This document shows positions 9,049-16,871 of a DNA stretch of 63,629 nt, one piece after another; the stretch's first letter is position 1, and each line of letters starts with the position of its first letter. The stretch lies in NCBI GenBank assembly GCA_017462485.1, contig JAFTRA010000039.1, positions 1-63,629 on the forward strand, in the 5' to 3' direction. The DNA is from Clostridia bacterium. GTDB taxonomy: Bacteria; Bacillota; Clostridia; Oscillospirales; CAG-272. The notes below the pieces were generated by a model. The model was not told the DNA's origin and searched no databases. It saw only the letters and a list, made by a program, of their open reading frames with translations. The translations under genes and the position numbers were made by a program.

Positions 9049-10650
9049 ATGAACGAAAGAAAGAAAATTTTTCTCTTACTCCTTACAAGTGGCATACTTA
9101 CCGGAATTTCGGTAGCCTTTTCAAAATATCTCGGATTTCTTGAGTGGATATCTCTGATTCCGCTCGTCCTCGCGCTTAACAAGCTTCGCTGCCTTGAGAA
9201 TTTGAAGCTCCGCCACGCCTATCTTTACGGCCTTTTCTACTTCGAATGCTTCTACGCCGTTTGCTTCCATTGGTTCATTTATCTTTATCCGCTTGATTTC
9301 ACGGGGCTTAACAATTTTTACTCGGTGATAGTAATAATCCTCGCTTGCTTCGGGCTCTCGTTTCTGCAAGCGCTCTTCGGAGGTCTCGTCTTTCTGATTT
9401 ACGTCCTGGTATCGAGATTGACTCTTCCGAAAAAATTCCCGATAATCAATCTCATTTCACTTCCCGTAATATACTCCTTCTACGAATTTACCCAAACACT
9501 CGGCTGGTGGGGAGTTCCGTGGGGCAGGCTTTCCCTAGGGCAAGTGGATATGCTCTTACCCGTCGAGGCGGCATCTCTCTTCGGCTCGTACTTTATAACC
9601 GCTGTTATCGTTCTGGTCAATTCGCTTCTCGCGTTCGCTCTTACGGAAATGAGGGACGGAAATCGGTCGAAAAAATACGCGCTTACCGCACTTACCGTAT
9701 TCGTGGCTAATATGGCACTCGGCAGTGTTCTTATGCTGATGGGCGAGAGAGCCGTGGGAGAGGATAGCATTACCGTCGGCGTAGTTCAAGGAAATTACGA
9801 TTCTACGGAAAAGTGGACTTCCTCGCCTCAGTCGATGCTTGACAAGCACTTGGATTTGACACGCGGTGCGGCAAGCGACGGCGCGGAGCTGGTTATATGG
9901 GCTGAAACCGCCCTTCCCTTCGGTCTTCACCCCAAGTCGATTTACAGTATTCAAATTTCAGAGGTGGCGAGGGAATACGGAATAACGGTTCTCGTCGGCG
10001 CTATGAGCTATGATGACGGTGAGGAATACAATGCCGTGTTCTGCTACAATCCCGACGGAACCGTTGACGAAACCCTCTATAAAAAAAGGCACCTCGTACC
10101 CTTTGGCGAGTACGTTCCAATGAGGAGCTTTATTGAAACGGTAGTTCCGTTTATGAGCAAAATCTCAATGCTGGACGAGGATATGACTCCCGGTACGGAT
10201 AGCGAAATATTTGACACGGATATAGGTAAAGTCGGCTCTCTTATATGCTTTGACTCTATTTATGAAATGCTCTCGCGCGATTCCGTAAGAGACGGAGCAG
10301 AGCTTATAGCTATAAGCACGAACGACTCCTGGTTCTCGGATTCGGCGGGAATTTATATGCATAACAATCAGGCAAGGCTGCGCGCGATTGAAAACGGAAG
10401 ATACGTCGCAAGGTCGGCAAATACGGGTATATCCTGCTTTATATCAAGCACCGGAGAAATCCTATCAGAGCTTCCCCCTCTTACCGAGGGTTACTTATGC
10501 GAAGAGGTATATCTTTCGGGAAGAACAACGCTTTACAAAATTATAGGAAACACCTTTGTTTATCTGCTTGGCACTACGATTTTAGTTCCCTTTGCGTATG
10601 AGGCTTTTTTAGAAATAAAGCGCAAAAACGCCAATAAATGCAAACAATAA
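9049..10650 (+). CDS. lnt: apolipoprotein N-acyltransferase (Lnt family)
   Basis: A 533-residue membrane enzyme of the Lnt family, which adds a third acyl chain to the N-terminal Cys of lipoproteins. Several hydrophobic segments occupy residues 1-235 and a nitrilase-like domain follows. The catalytic triad is visible: Glu286 in WAETALP, Lys345 or 346 before HLVPFGEYVP, and Cys400 in SLICFD. The length is normal. Lnt is a hallmark of Gram-negative bacteria and is uncommon in Firmicutes, so lipoproteins here, including the two in this window, may be triacylated. A consensus promoter is 36 bp upstream. The next gene begins close to its stop. Confidence 0.92.
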   Translation: MNERKKIFLLLLTSGILTGISVAFSKYLGFLEWISLIPLVLALNKLRCLENLKLRHAYLYGLFYFECFYAVCFHWFIYLYPLDFTGLNNFYSVIVIILACFGLSFLQALFGGLVFLIYVLVSRLTLPKKFPIINLISLPVIYSFYEFTQTLGWWGVPWGRLSLGQVDMLLPVEAASLFGSYFITAVIVLVNSLLAFALTEMRDGNRSKKYALTALTVFVANMALGSVLMLMGERAVGEDSITVGVVQGNYDSTEKWTSSPQSMLDKHLDLTRGAASDGAELVIWAETALPFGLHPKSIYSIQISEVAREYGITVLVGAMSYDDGEEYNAVFCYNPDGTVDETLYKKRHLVPFGEYVPMRSFIETVVPFMSKISMLDEDMTPGTDSEIFDTDIGKVGSLICFDSIYEMLSRDSVRDGAELIAISTNDSWFSDSAGIYMHNNQARLRAIENGRYVARSANTGISCFISSTGEILSELPPLTEGYLCEEVYLSGRTTLYKIIGNTFVYLLGTTILVPFAYEAFLEIKRKNANKCKQ

Positions 10651-10670
10651 ATTACAATTCGGTGAGTTTT

Positions 10671-11651
10671 ATGAAAAACAACAAAAGAATTTACATCAAA
10701 ATCATTGACATTTTGCAAAAAGCCCCAATGACGAGAAAAGAGCTTATATCGGCTTATATTGCCTCGCTCGGTCTCACTCGGGAGCAGCTGCTCGACAAAA
10801 GCACGCACGGCAAGGCTAACGTCGAGCGAAGCATCGCGGGCGCGGCGATCAACGATATGCGAGATAAAGGAATGATAATAAAGGGCGAGGACTCAAAATA
10901 TACTGCCTGCGACCAGAAGCCCGTAATCATAAGGAACGAGCAGTGCGAGAGCGAAATACTCAAAATGCTCGACGGTGTAAGTCTTACCAAGGCTGAAATT
11001 CGAAAGAACTTGACACGAATATTCGGTATAGATAAAACAATCACCGAAAAGGACGACAATAAGCTTTTTGCTTATATGGGCGATGCGCTTCGCCGTATGG
11101 TCAACTCGGGAGCTATCAAATACAGAGACAATTACTATACGCTTTCCCAGAGGCTTTCGGCAAGGCTCGATGATATAAGCAGTCTTTTAACGCTTCAGCA
11201 TTCATTTCTCACGAGGCTTCATAAAAAAGGGGGCGAGTTCTTCGAAACCTACTTTATGACGCTGCTTGAAAAATACGTTTCTCTCTTTGGAAAGACGGTT
11301 ATCAGCAACACTACGACGGGCGGCTCTGCCGACGGCGGAATCGACGGAATTATGGAAACGGTTGACCCTCTCGGATTCAAAGAGACTATTATGGTGCAAA
11401 CCAAAAACAGAACCGACACCACGAATGAAACGACGGTAAGGGGCTTCTTTGGAGCGGTCTGCGCAAGGCAAGGCTCACGAGGAATTTTCGTTACCACCTC
11501 CGACTTTCACCCCGCCGCAAAGGCGTTTCTCGACTCTATTGATAACTGCGTAGGAGTTGACGGTGATAAGCTTTTCGAAATGGCAAGGCTCACGCATTAC
11601 GGAATAAAAAAGGTCGGCGGTGAGATAACCGTTGACGATAAACTACTCTGA
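10671..11651 (+). CDS. Mrr-like restriction endonuclease
   Basis: A 326-residue protein from the ATG at 10671, which has GGTGAG just upstream; an earlier in-frame ATG at 10638 would overlap lnt by 13 bp. The N-terminal ~150 residues look like tandem winged helices (PMTRKELISAYIASLG and SLTKAEIRKNL). The C-terminal domain carries the Mrr/PD-(D/E)xK pattern: GGIDG with Asp225, then Gln243-Thr-Lys245 in VQTKNR. Such proteins cut modified or foreign DNA. No methylase is adjacent, which fits a type IV or solitary defence nuclease. It is probably cotranscribed with lnt. Confidence 0.78.
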   Translation: MKNNKRIYIKIIDILQKAPMTRKELISAYIASLGLTREQLLDKSTHGKANVERSIAGAAINDMRDKGMIIKGEDSKYTACDQKPVIIRNEQCESEILKMLDGVSLTKAEIRKNLTRIFGIDKTITEKDDNKLFAYMGDALRRMVNSGAIKYRDNYYTLSQRLSARLDDISSLLTLQHSFLTRLHKKGGEFFETYFMTLLEKYVSLFGKTVISNTTTGGSADGGIDGIMETVDPLGFKETIMVQTKNRTDTTNETTVRGFFGAVCARQGSRGIFVTTSDFHPAAKAFLDSIDNCVGVDGDKLFEMARLTHYGIKKVGGEITVDDKLL

Positions 11652-11747
11652 CAGCGCCGATTATACGTTTTTCGGTAACTAATTTTCGGCAAGAGCATCC
11701 CTCTTTCAAAATAGATACATAATTAAAATTAAAAAGGATAGAAAAAA

Positions 11748-12212
11748 ATGAAAATAACAGAATCACGCGTGGCTCTATATGGAGCTCTTAAAGACGTATC
11801 AGGACTCGCTGAGGAGCGCGGAATTACGGCAGAGGTAAAATGCTTTATAGCAGACCACGATTTATGCGAAATCTCCGAGGATAATCTCGGCGCAGCGGCT
11901 CTCGTATCGGGCGAGATAACTCTCTTTGCCGAGGGCAGCGACAAAAAAATGATTCTCGAATGCGCCCTCAGTATAACCGACGGTGAGGTTTCCCCCGACG
12001 AGATGCTAAGAGAGGTTACAGCGGTTCGAGACAATATGAAACAGATTCTCGAAAAGCTCGACGAAACGAAGGACGTCGAAAAAGCCTTCGCAAGCTTCGA
12101 GCCTGAGGAGGAGCCCGTGGCAGACGAGCCCAAATACGATAATAAGAAGTTCTATATATACGCAGGCTTGGCTGTTGCCGTTATATTGCTTCTTGTATTA
12201 CTTTTCAAGTAA
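11748..12212 (+). CDS. hypothetical tail-anchored membrane protein
   Basis: A 154-residue protein that I do not recognise. Residues 1-~105 are soluble and mildly acidic. Residues ~105-132 form a very acidic linker (EPEEEPVADEPK). Residues ~133-153 are a single hydrophobic helix (AGLAVAVILLLVLL) with only FK after it, so the protein is probably anchored by its C terminus with the main domain in the cytoplasm. The ribosome site AAAGGA precedes the ATG. It follows the nuclease gene by 96 bp. Confidence 0.6.
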   Translation: MKITESRVALYGALKDVSGLAEERGITAEVKCFIADHDLCEISEDNLGAAALVSGEITLFAEGSDKKMILECALSITDGEVSPDEMLREVTAVRDNMKQILEKLDETKDVEKAFASFEPEEEPVADEPKYDNKKFYIYAGLAVAVILLLVLLFK

Positions 12213-12299
12213 GATGCATTTTGATGAGAAATGACGGAAAATGGTATTTTTCAAACTTTTTACCATAAAGGTACAATTCAAAGTATAACAAGGTGATTT

Positions 12300-12500
12300 A
12301 TGGACTTTTCTAAATACGGAATCAAGCAGACTCCGAACTGCGAAAGCTGCGAATTTTATCAGTACGACGATTACGATGGCTCGTACTCCTGCTCGCTTTC
12401 CTTAGACGAGGATGAAAGAGTTGATTTTCTCGGCTTAAAAAAGGGCTGCCCCTACTACCGCTACTACGACGAATACAAGAGCGTGCATAGGCAAATATGA
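12300..12500 (+). CDS. DUF6472 family small cysteine-containing protein
   Basis: A 66-residue protein with four cysteines: NCESCEF, YSCSLS and GCPYYRYYDEY. The CxxC...C...C arrangement suggests a bound metal ion. It matches the DUF6472 family common in Clostridia, whose function is unknown. An AAGGTG ribosome site precedes the ATG. It is followed by a bidirectional terminator. Confidence 0.7.
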   Translation: MDFSKYGIKQTPNCESCEFYQYDDYDGSYSCSLSLDEDERVDFLGLKKGCPYYRYYDEYKSVHRQI

Positions 12501-12593
12501 TTTTGATTATTCCGCGCCGCATTCGTGCGATTTGGCACATATGCGTCAAGTCTTTATCAAAGCAACCGATTATTCCATAAAAACTCAAAAAAG

Positions 12594-12637
12594 CGGACGA
12601 GAACACGGCATAACACCGATATTCTCGTCCGTTTTTT
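12594..12637. terminator. bidirectional terminator after the DUF6472 gene and the ADP-ribosylglycohydrolase gene
   Basis: Stem CGGACGAGAA (12594-12603) with TTCTCGTCCG (12622-12631), an inner CGG/CCG pair and TTTTTT at 12632-12637. The A run upstream serves the minus-strand gene. Confidence 0.8.
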
Positions 12638-12690
12638 GCGTTTTTAAATTTGTCTTTTATCCAAGACCGGCTTTTTACGTTTGTTTACTA

Positions 12691-14169
12691 TTATCCAAGA
12701 AGAACAAAGGATATATACATGGCCGTATGTCTGCCATGAGAGGTAACCTCGAGAACTACTCTGTTTTCAGGAGCGATGCGCTCGCCTGCGGTAATTACGA
12801 AATCAAGCGAGGTTTCATTCTTCGTATGTTTATCCTTACGGGGAATGAATGCGGACTGTCTTCCGCTTACGCTGAAGCCTTCGGGAAGGAGCCAGCGCAA
12901 AGAGACCGTATGCTGCTGATTTTCGTAGCATTGCTTTGCGCCCAAATCCACGTGAACCTTAACTTCACCGAGGGGTGATATTTCGGGAGTGGAAAGAGTA
13001 ACGTCCGCCGTGAGAAAGGCTTCCTCGAAATGCATTGTATAGGTTTTGAGCTTTTCAAGAGAAGCTCTCGATTTTTCACCTACCTGCTTTATAAAGAGCT
13101 CCTTGATATTGTCCGGAATATCATCGGTGTCGGATAAGTAAACCGTATATTCCTTGCGATACCAATGCTGACCGTTGTGCGCCCCGAGGACAGCGGGAGC
13201 GATCTCCGATACTCTCCAGCTAAGTTCAGAGCAGGTTTTCGGGAAGCTTCTTCCGACACCTCCCTGAGCGAGAGAAATTGTTACGATAGCGTCGCCTATG
13301 TACTCAGCCCAATCGGACGGAATCTTTTCGGTGCCGTAAAGTATTCCCATAGTAGCTCCGACGGTTGCTGCGGTACAGTCGGTATCGTCTCCGCAGTTAA
13401 TAGCCGTGAGCATAGATTTTTTGAAATCTCCCTCTCCGTATATAAGACCGATTACCGTGTATGCAACGTTTGACGGTGCTTCAAACCAGCCGTTGCCTAT
13501 ATCCATGTTGGTTTCGAGAACGGTGTTTCTGGCTTCTACCCAGCTTTTACCGCCCCTGTAGCAATCAAGTACAAGCTTAACACTCTTCGCTATGCGGCAC
13601 TCGGCGGGAATTGCGGCAAGTCCGACCTCAATGCAGTCTTCAAGATTTTCGAGAACGAAAGCTGCGGATTGCATAGCCGCAACGAATGCCGCAGCGAAGG
13701 TTCCCTCGCCTGCACCGTGGTCAACCTTGGCATCCTCAATGGCAAACTTTGCTGCAACCTCGGGAAGTGCGGGAGCGGAGCACGCCCATACCTCAGTTCT
13801 TATCCACGCGCCGTTTGAATCTCGCCAGGTAGTATCGTAATCTCCGGCAAGAGGCGGTATAAGTCCTCTTCTCATATTTGCTTTTCCTACGCCGTACTCA
13901 TTCCAATGTGGAGGAATAAAGCTCAACCAGAACTCACCGAGGATTGAAGCGTTTATATTGTTCGGACCTACGTTTTCAAGCGCGTGAAGCCATACTAACT
14001 GCAAATCGAGGTCATCGTTCGGAAGGGGCTCTCCTTTTTTGGAAATAAATCCCTTTACGTCAAGAAGTTCTCTCTTGCCCTCGAAGGGACCGCCCATAGT
14101 TCCTCCGATGTTCTTGCCTATCCAGCACGCTTTTACCTTGTCCTTATAGGTACTCAAATTAAGTTTCAT
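12691..14169 (-). CDS. ADP-ribosylglycohydrolase family protein
   Basis: A 492-residue protein from the ATG at 14169, chosen for its AAAGGTG ribosome site; an upstream start at 14247 has none. The ARH fold is shown by PNDDLDLQLVW near residue 60 and by NCGDDTDCTAAT near residue 290, which supply the metal-binding aspartates. A C-terminal ~130-residue beta-rich extension follows, so it is larger than classic DraG-type enzymes. Family members remove ADP-ribose from proteins or act on related glycosides. The AraC gene directly upstream and an upstream promoter with operator-like repeats suggest it is an inducible catabolic glycohydrolase. The substrate is not known. Confidence 0.8.
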   Translation of the reverse strand: MKLNLSTYKDKVKACWIGKNIGGTMGGPFEGKRELLDVKGFISKKGEPLPNDDLDLQLVWLHALENVGPNNINASILGEFWLSFIPPHWNEYGVGKANMRRGLIPPLAGDYDTTWRDSNGAWIRTEVWACSAPALPEVAAKFAIEDAKVDHGAGEGTFAAAFVAAMQSAAFVLENLEDCIEVGLAAIPAECRIAKSVKLVLDCYRGGKSWVEARNTVLETNMDIGNGWFEAPSNVAYTVIGLIYGEGDFKKSMLTAINCGDDTDCTAATVGATMGILYGTEKIPSDWAEYIGDAIVTISLAQGGVGRSFPKTCSELSWRVSEIAPAVLGAHNGQHWYRKEYTVYLSDTDDIPDNIKELFIKQVGEKSRASLEKLKTYTMHFEEAFLTADVTLSTPEISPLGEVKVHVDLGAKQCYENQQHTVSLRWLLPEGFSVSGRQSAFIPRKDKHTKNETSLDFVITAGERIAPENRVVLEVTSHGRHTAMYISFVLLG

Positions 14170-14204
14170 AATAAAAACACCTTTCATTGATATTAGAATT
14201 ACCG

Positions 14205-14247
14205 TATGGTACAGCTCTATGGTATCAAAAAAAGGTGTCTTTTTCAA
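14205..14247 (-). promoter_or_regulatory. promoter with AraC-type direct-repeat operator
   Basis: Minus strand: TTGAAA (14242-14247), 17-nt spacer, TACCAT (14219-14224). TACCATA is repeated in direct order at 14218-14224 and 14205-14211 with a 13-nt period, the first copy covering the -10 box. The neighbouring AraC-family gene is the likely binding protein. Confidence 0.45.
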
Positions 14248-14279
14248 TATTTGATTTTTACCTTGAATGTAGGTATTTT

Positions 14280-15122
14280 TTACTTTTTGAATTTCGCGCG
14301 GTATTCCGCAGGTGTCATACCGTTCTTTTTTGAGAATGCGTGGTAAAACGTGCTCCTGTCGGAAAAGCCCGACCTCTGTATTATTTGCTCTATCGAGGTA
14401 TCCTCGTTTTCAAGCAGCGCCATCGCGCGCTCTATTCTTCTGTTCTTTATATACTCCGTAGGAGACGAGCCGAATTTATGCTTAAAAACGCGGCTGAAAT
14501 ACGACGGATTGTAAAAGCACTTCGATGCCAGCGCGGTTAGAGTCATATGCTCCTCCGGGCTATTATCTATGTATTCCTTAAGTCCCTCCCATATATCATC
14601 CGCTAGGACGTCTGCCGCATCGGCGCGCCTGAGCATTTTTATGAGTAAGATATTAAGGTAATTTTCCACAACGGAGAGCGTTCCGCGCTCCTTGTCTTTG
14701 CGCTCCTTAAGCATAGCCTCAAGGATAAATTCGATTTCTCTGCGATCTTCTCCGCTAAAAGATATTTTTCCACCGTTCTGATCCTTTCTCATATCGTCAA
14801 ACGACGAAAGGGCGAGAAGGGCAAGTGCGTTTGCAGGAGTAATTACCCCCTCGTAAACAAGGTTTGGCGAGAAAAATATCTCGATATGAGAAAAGGGGGT
14901 ATCCGACGTAAACGAATGCGTAGCTCCGCAGTTTATAAATATCATATCTCCGCGCTTTACCTTATATTCAACTCCGTCAATAACCTCAAGAGCCTCTCCA
15001 TCGGATATATACACTATCTCGATAAATTCATGGCAGTGGAGAGGACAGCTTTGCGCGTTATTATAGCGTCGAAGTCCTATAGCGCCGCTGTCTATGCAAT
15101 TTTCCGACGTAAATACCTTCAT
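14280..15122 (-). CDS. AraC family transcriptional regulator
   Basis: A 280-residue regulator from the ATG at 15122, which has GAGAGGAGA just upstream; an earlier in-frame start at 15158 is less likely. The N-terminal ~130 residues are cupin-like (QSCPLHCHEFIEIVYI and FINCGATHSF). The C-terminal ~100 residues carry two helix-turn-helix motifs (LTALASKCFYNPSYFSRVFK and IEQIIQRSGFSDRSTFYHAF). It precedes the ADP-ribosylglycohydrolase gene by 110 bp and probably controls it in response to a small sugar-like ligand. Its own leader contains a copy of the interspersed repeat. Confidence 0.88.
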   Translation of the reverse strand: MKVFTSENCIDSGAIGLRRYNNAQSCPLHCHEFIEIVYISDGEALEVIDGVEYKVKRGDMIFINCGATHSFTSDTPFSHIEIFFSPNLVYEGVITPANALALLALSSFDDMRKDQNGGKISFSGEDRREIEFILEAMLKERKDKERGTLSVVENYLNILLIKMLRRADAADVLADDIWEGLKEYIDNSPEEHMTLTALASKCFYNPSYFSRVFKHKFGSSPTEYIKNRRIERAMALLENEDTSIEQIIQRSGFSDRSTFYHAFSKKNGMTPAEYRAKFKK

Positions 15123-15171
15123 CACAATTCTCTCCTCTCGTATATTACGGGTCGGCAAGCTGCGTGGGCAA

Positions 15172-15233
15172 GCGCCGAGTGCGCTGAAAATTCGAGTCTA
15201 GGGCAGGTTAGTATTATTCCCTCTTGCCTAAGT
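15172..15233 (+). repeat. solo end of the interspersed foldback repeat
   Basis: Closely resembles the right end of the element at 41.4-41.66 kb: GCGCTGAAAATTC, then TATTATTCCCTCTTGC followed by CTAAGTAT. It lies in the upstream region of the AraC gene. Confidence 0.6.
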
Positions 15234-15344
15234 ATAACACAGTAAGCTCTCCAAGTCAATGACTTTAAATTATGATTTGCGTATGATTTTGCGTAAATTT
15301 TGTGCAGTTTGCAAGAAAAAGTTAGAAAATTTTTTATAAATCGC

Positions 15345-15371
15345 AAACGAGAAAAAACGAGAAAAAACGAG
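15345..15371. repeat. short tandem repeat, AAACGAGAAA unit
   Basis: About 2.7 copies of a 10-bp A-rich unit (ACGAGAAAAA) in the AraC-rplM intergenic region. It may act as an A-tract upstream element for the rplM promoter or have no function. Confidence 0.4.
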
Positions 15372-15439
15372 CATTTAAGAGATTTTGGAAGCTTTGAGTT
15401 TTCTAAATCATTTTCCCGAAAAAAAGTTTTAAAAAAGGG

Positions 15440-15468
15440 TTGACAATGAGATTTCCTTATGTTATAAT
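15440..15468 (+). promoter_or_regulatory. consensus sigma-A promoter of rplM-rpsI
   Basis: TTGACA (15440-15445), 17-nt spacer, TATAAT (15463-15468). A perfect consensus preceded by A/T tracts, as expected for ribosomal protein genes. Confidence 0.85.
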
Positions 15469-15474
15469 AACTAG

Positions 15475-15534
15475 GCTTTGAAAAAAGGTTGAAGTTTTGA
15501 GGACTTCATAAACAAAAAACAGGAGGATTTAAAA
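15475..15534 (+). promoter_or_regulatory. possible L13 autoregulatory leader
   Basis: A short 5' untranslated region between the promoter and rplM. The imperfect inverted pair GAAGT/ACTTC around 15490-15510 could form a hairpin. L13 leaders that bind their own protein are known in Firmicutes. This one was not matched to the known consensus, so the call is tentative. Confidence 0.25.
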
Positions 15535-15960
15535 ATGTCCACATTCATGGCAAAAGCAGAAACCATTGAACGTAAATGGTATGTTATTGATGCCGCAGGC
15601 AAGCCTCTCGGTAAGACCGCAGTTAAGGCTGCTAACATTCTTCGCGGTAAGCACAGACCTGAATTCACTCCCCACGCAGATTGCGGTGAATTCGTTATCA
15701 TCGTAAACGCTTCTAAGGCTGTTCTCACAGGTAAGAAGCTTGAGCAGAAGTACTACCGTCACCACTCCGGTTACATCGGCGGACTCAAGGAAGTACAGTA
15801 CAAGACTCTTATGGCTACTCGTCCCGAGTTTGCTATGGAGCTTGCAGTAAAGGGTATGCTCCCCCACAACACTCTTGGCGCTAAGGCCTTCACTCGTCTT
15901 CGCGTTTACAAAGACGCTGATCACAAGCAGGCAGCTCAGCAGCCCATCGTACTTGACTAA
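15535..15960 (+). CDS. rplM: 50S ribosomal protein L13 (uL13)
   Basis: A 141-residue ribosomal protein that nucleates large-subunit assembly. Family motifs visible are [30 protein letters not shown] and [19 protein letters not shown]. Length is normal. An AGGAGG ribosome site lies 8 nt before the start. It is cotranscribed with rpsI 11 bp downstream from a consensus promoter. Confidence 0.98.
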   Translation: MSTFMAKAETIERKWYVIDAAGKPLGKTAVKAANILRGKHRPEFTPHADCGEFVIIVNASKAVLTGKKLEQKYYRHHSGYIGGLKEVQYKTLMATRPEFAMELAVKGMLPHNTLGAKAFTRLRVYKDADHKQAAQQPIVLD

Positions 15961-15971
15961 TAGGGAGGATA

Positions 15972-16379
15972 ATGAACATGTACACAAGTGCTAAACCTTA
16001 TTTCTACGGCACAGGCAGAAGAAAAAAGTCTGTTGCAAGAGTTCGTCTCTATCCCGGTACAGGTAACGTTACCATTAACGGCAGAGATATTGATAACTAC
16101 TTTGGTCTTGAGACTCTCAAGCTCATCGTTAACCAGCCCTTCGGTGTAACCGAAACCGTTGGCAAGTTTGACATCGTTGCTAACGTTTGCGGCGGCGGCT
16201 TCTCCGGTCAGGCAGGCGCTATCCGTCACGGCGTTGCTCGTGCTCTCCTTGTTGCTGACGAAGCATACAAGCCCCTTCTCAAGAAGGCTGGCCTTCTCAC
16301 TCGTGACCCTCGTATGAAGGAAAGAAAGAAGTACGGTCTCAAGGCTGCTCGTCGCGCACCTCAGTTCTCGAAGAGATAA
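15972..16379 (+). CDS. rpsI: 30S ribosomal protein S9 (uS9)
   Basis: A 135-residue ribosomal protein whose C-terminal tail, ending in SKR, reaches the P-site tRNA. Motifs are [29 protein letters not shown] and [14 protein letters not shown]. Length is normal. The in-frame ATG at 15978 is an alternative start. The operon ends at the terminator at 16403-16425. The mobile-element remnant begins just after it. Confidence 0.98.
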   Translation: MNMYTSAKPYFYGTGRRKKSVARVRLYPGTGNVTINGRDIDNYFGLETLKLIVNQPFGVTETVGKFDIVANVCGGGFSGQAGAIRHGVARALLVADEAYKPLLKKAGLLTRDPRMKERKKYGLKAARRAPQFSKR

Positions 16380-16402
16380 TTTATTATTTCTTATATACAA
16401 AG

Positions 16403-16425
16403 AGCTCTGCTATGCAGGGCTTTTT
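16403..16425 (+). terminator. terminator of rplM-rpsI
   Basis: 8-bp stem AGCTCTGC (16403-16410) with GCAGGGCT (16414-16421), one G-U pair and a 3-nt loop, followed by a T run. Confidence 0.75.
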
Positions 16426-16431
16426 GTTATT

Positions 16432-16542
16432 TTCAAACACCTCGGTCATTGCAATACTGAAATCACCTCTAATATCTACGTTCACATCTTCAAAGAATAC
16501 AAAGCCAAGATGGCTGAATCTATCGAACACGATTTGCTTTAA
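16432..16542 (+). pseudogene. C-terminal remnant of a tyrosine recombinase (integrase)
   Basis: The frame ending at TAA 16540-16542 reads HLGHCNTEITSNIYVHIFK and then about 15 more residues. LGH...T..IY.H is the last catalytic block of phage and ICE integrases, with the tyrosine nucleophile in NIYVH. Everything upstream of this block is missing, so only about 35 codons remain. It sits directly after the rpsI terminator and marks the scar of an integrated element whose other remains extend to about 18 kb. Confidence 0.75.
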
Positions 16543-16664
16543 TCAAAAAGGGCGATACAAATTGTAAAAATTTATGCCGTTATATTTGCTTTTATTAGGA
16601 ATTATGATATGATAATAAATTAGGAAAAATTTCTCGATTATTGTCAACATTGTTGGAATAACAC

Positions 16665-16693
16665 TTGACAAACATCTAAAGATGTGGTATAAT
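16665..16693 (+). promoter_or_regulatory. consensus sigma-A promoter of the structured RNA and toxin
   Basis: TTGACA (16665-16670), 17-nt spacer, TATAAT (16688-16693). A perfect consensus. Transcription should start near 16700. Confidence 0.8.
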
Positions 16694-16699
16694 TTACTC

Positions 16700-16855
16700 G
16701 GTATCAATATATGATTTGGTCATATGATATTAGTGTAAGTGATTGGTTCACTTATTTTTAGACCGACAAGGTCGATATCACCAGTTAAGTTAGACCGACA
16801 AGGTCGCCCAAGTGCAAAACTTGGTCAGGGTCATAGAGATATCTATGACCTTTTT
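16700..16855 (+). ncRNA. structured RNA with tandem repeats, ended by a terminator
   Basis: A predicted RNA of about 155 nt between a perfect promoter and a strong terminator. It can form successive hairpins. Two have TTGG-containing loops: 16708-16726 with loop TTTGG, and 16736-16754 with loop TTGGT. Two copies of TTAGACCGACAAGGTCG (16758-16774 and 16790-16806, period 32 nt) each fold as GACC-GACAA-GGTC. A 6-bp hairpin at 16808-16824 and the terminator stem follow. GGTCATA at 16718-16724 could pair instead with TATGACC of the terminator. There is no good ORF inside. It is either an RNA antitoxin-like element or an attenuator for the toxin gene 16 nt further on. I know of no matching family. 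Confidence 0.55.
16829..16855 (+). terminator. intrinsic terminator between the structured RNA and the MazF-like gene
   Basis: Perfect 9-bp stem GGTCATAGA (16829-16837) with TCTATGACC (16842-16850), a 4-nt loop, then TTTTT. It lies only 17 nt before the toxin start codon, so toxin mRNA must come from read-through. Confidence 0.85.
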
Positions 16856-16871
16856 CTTTGGGAGAAATGTT

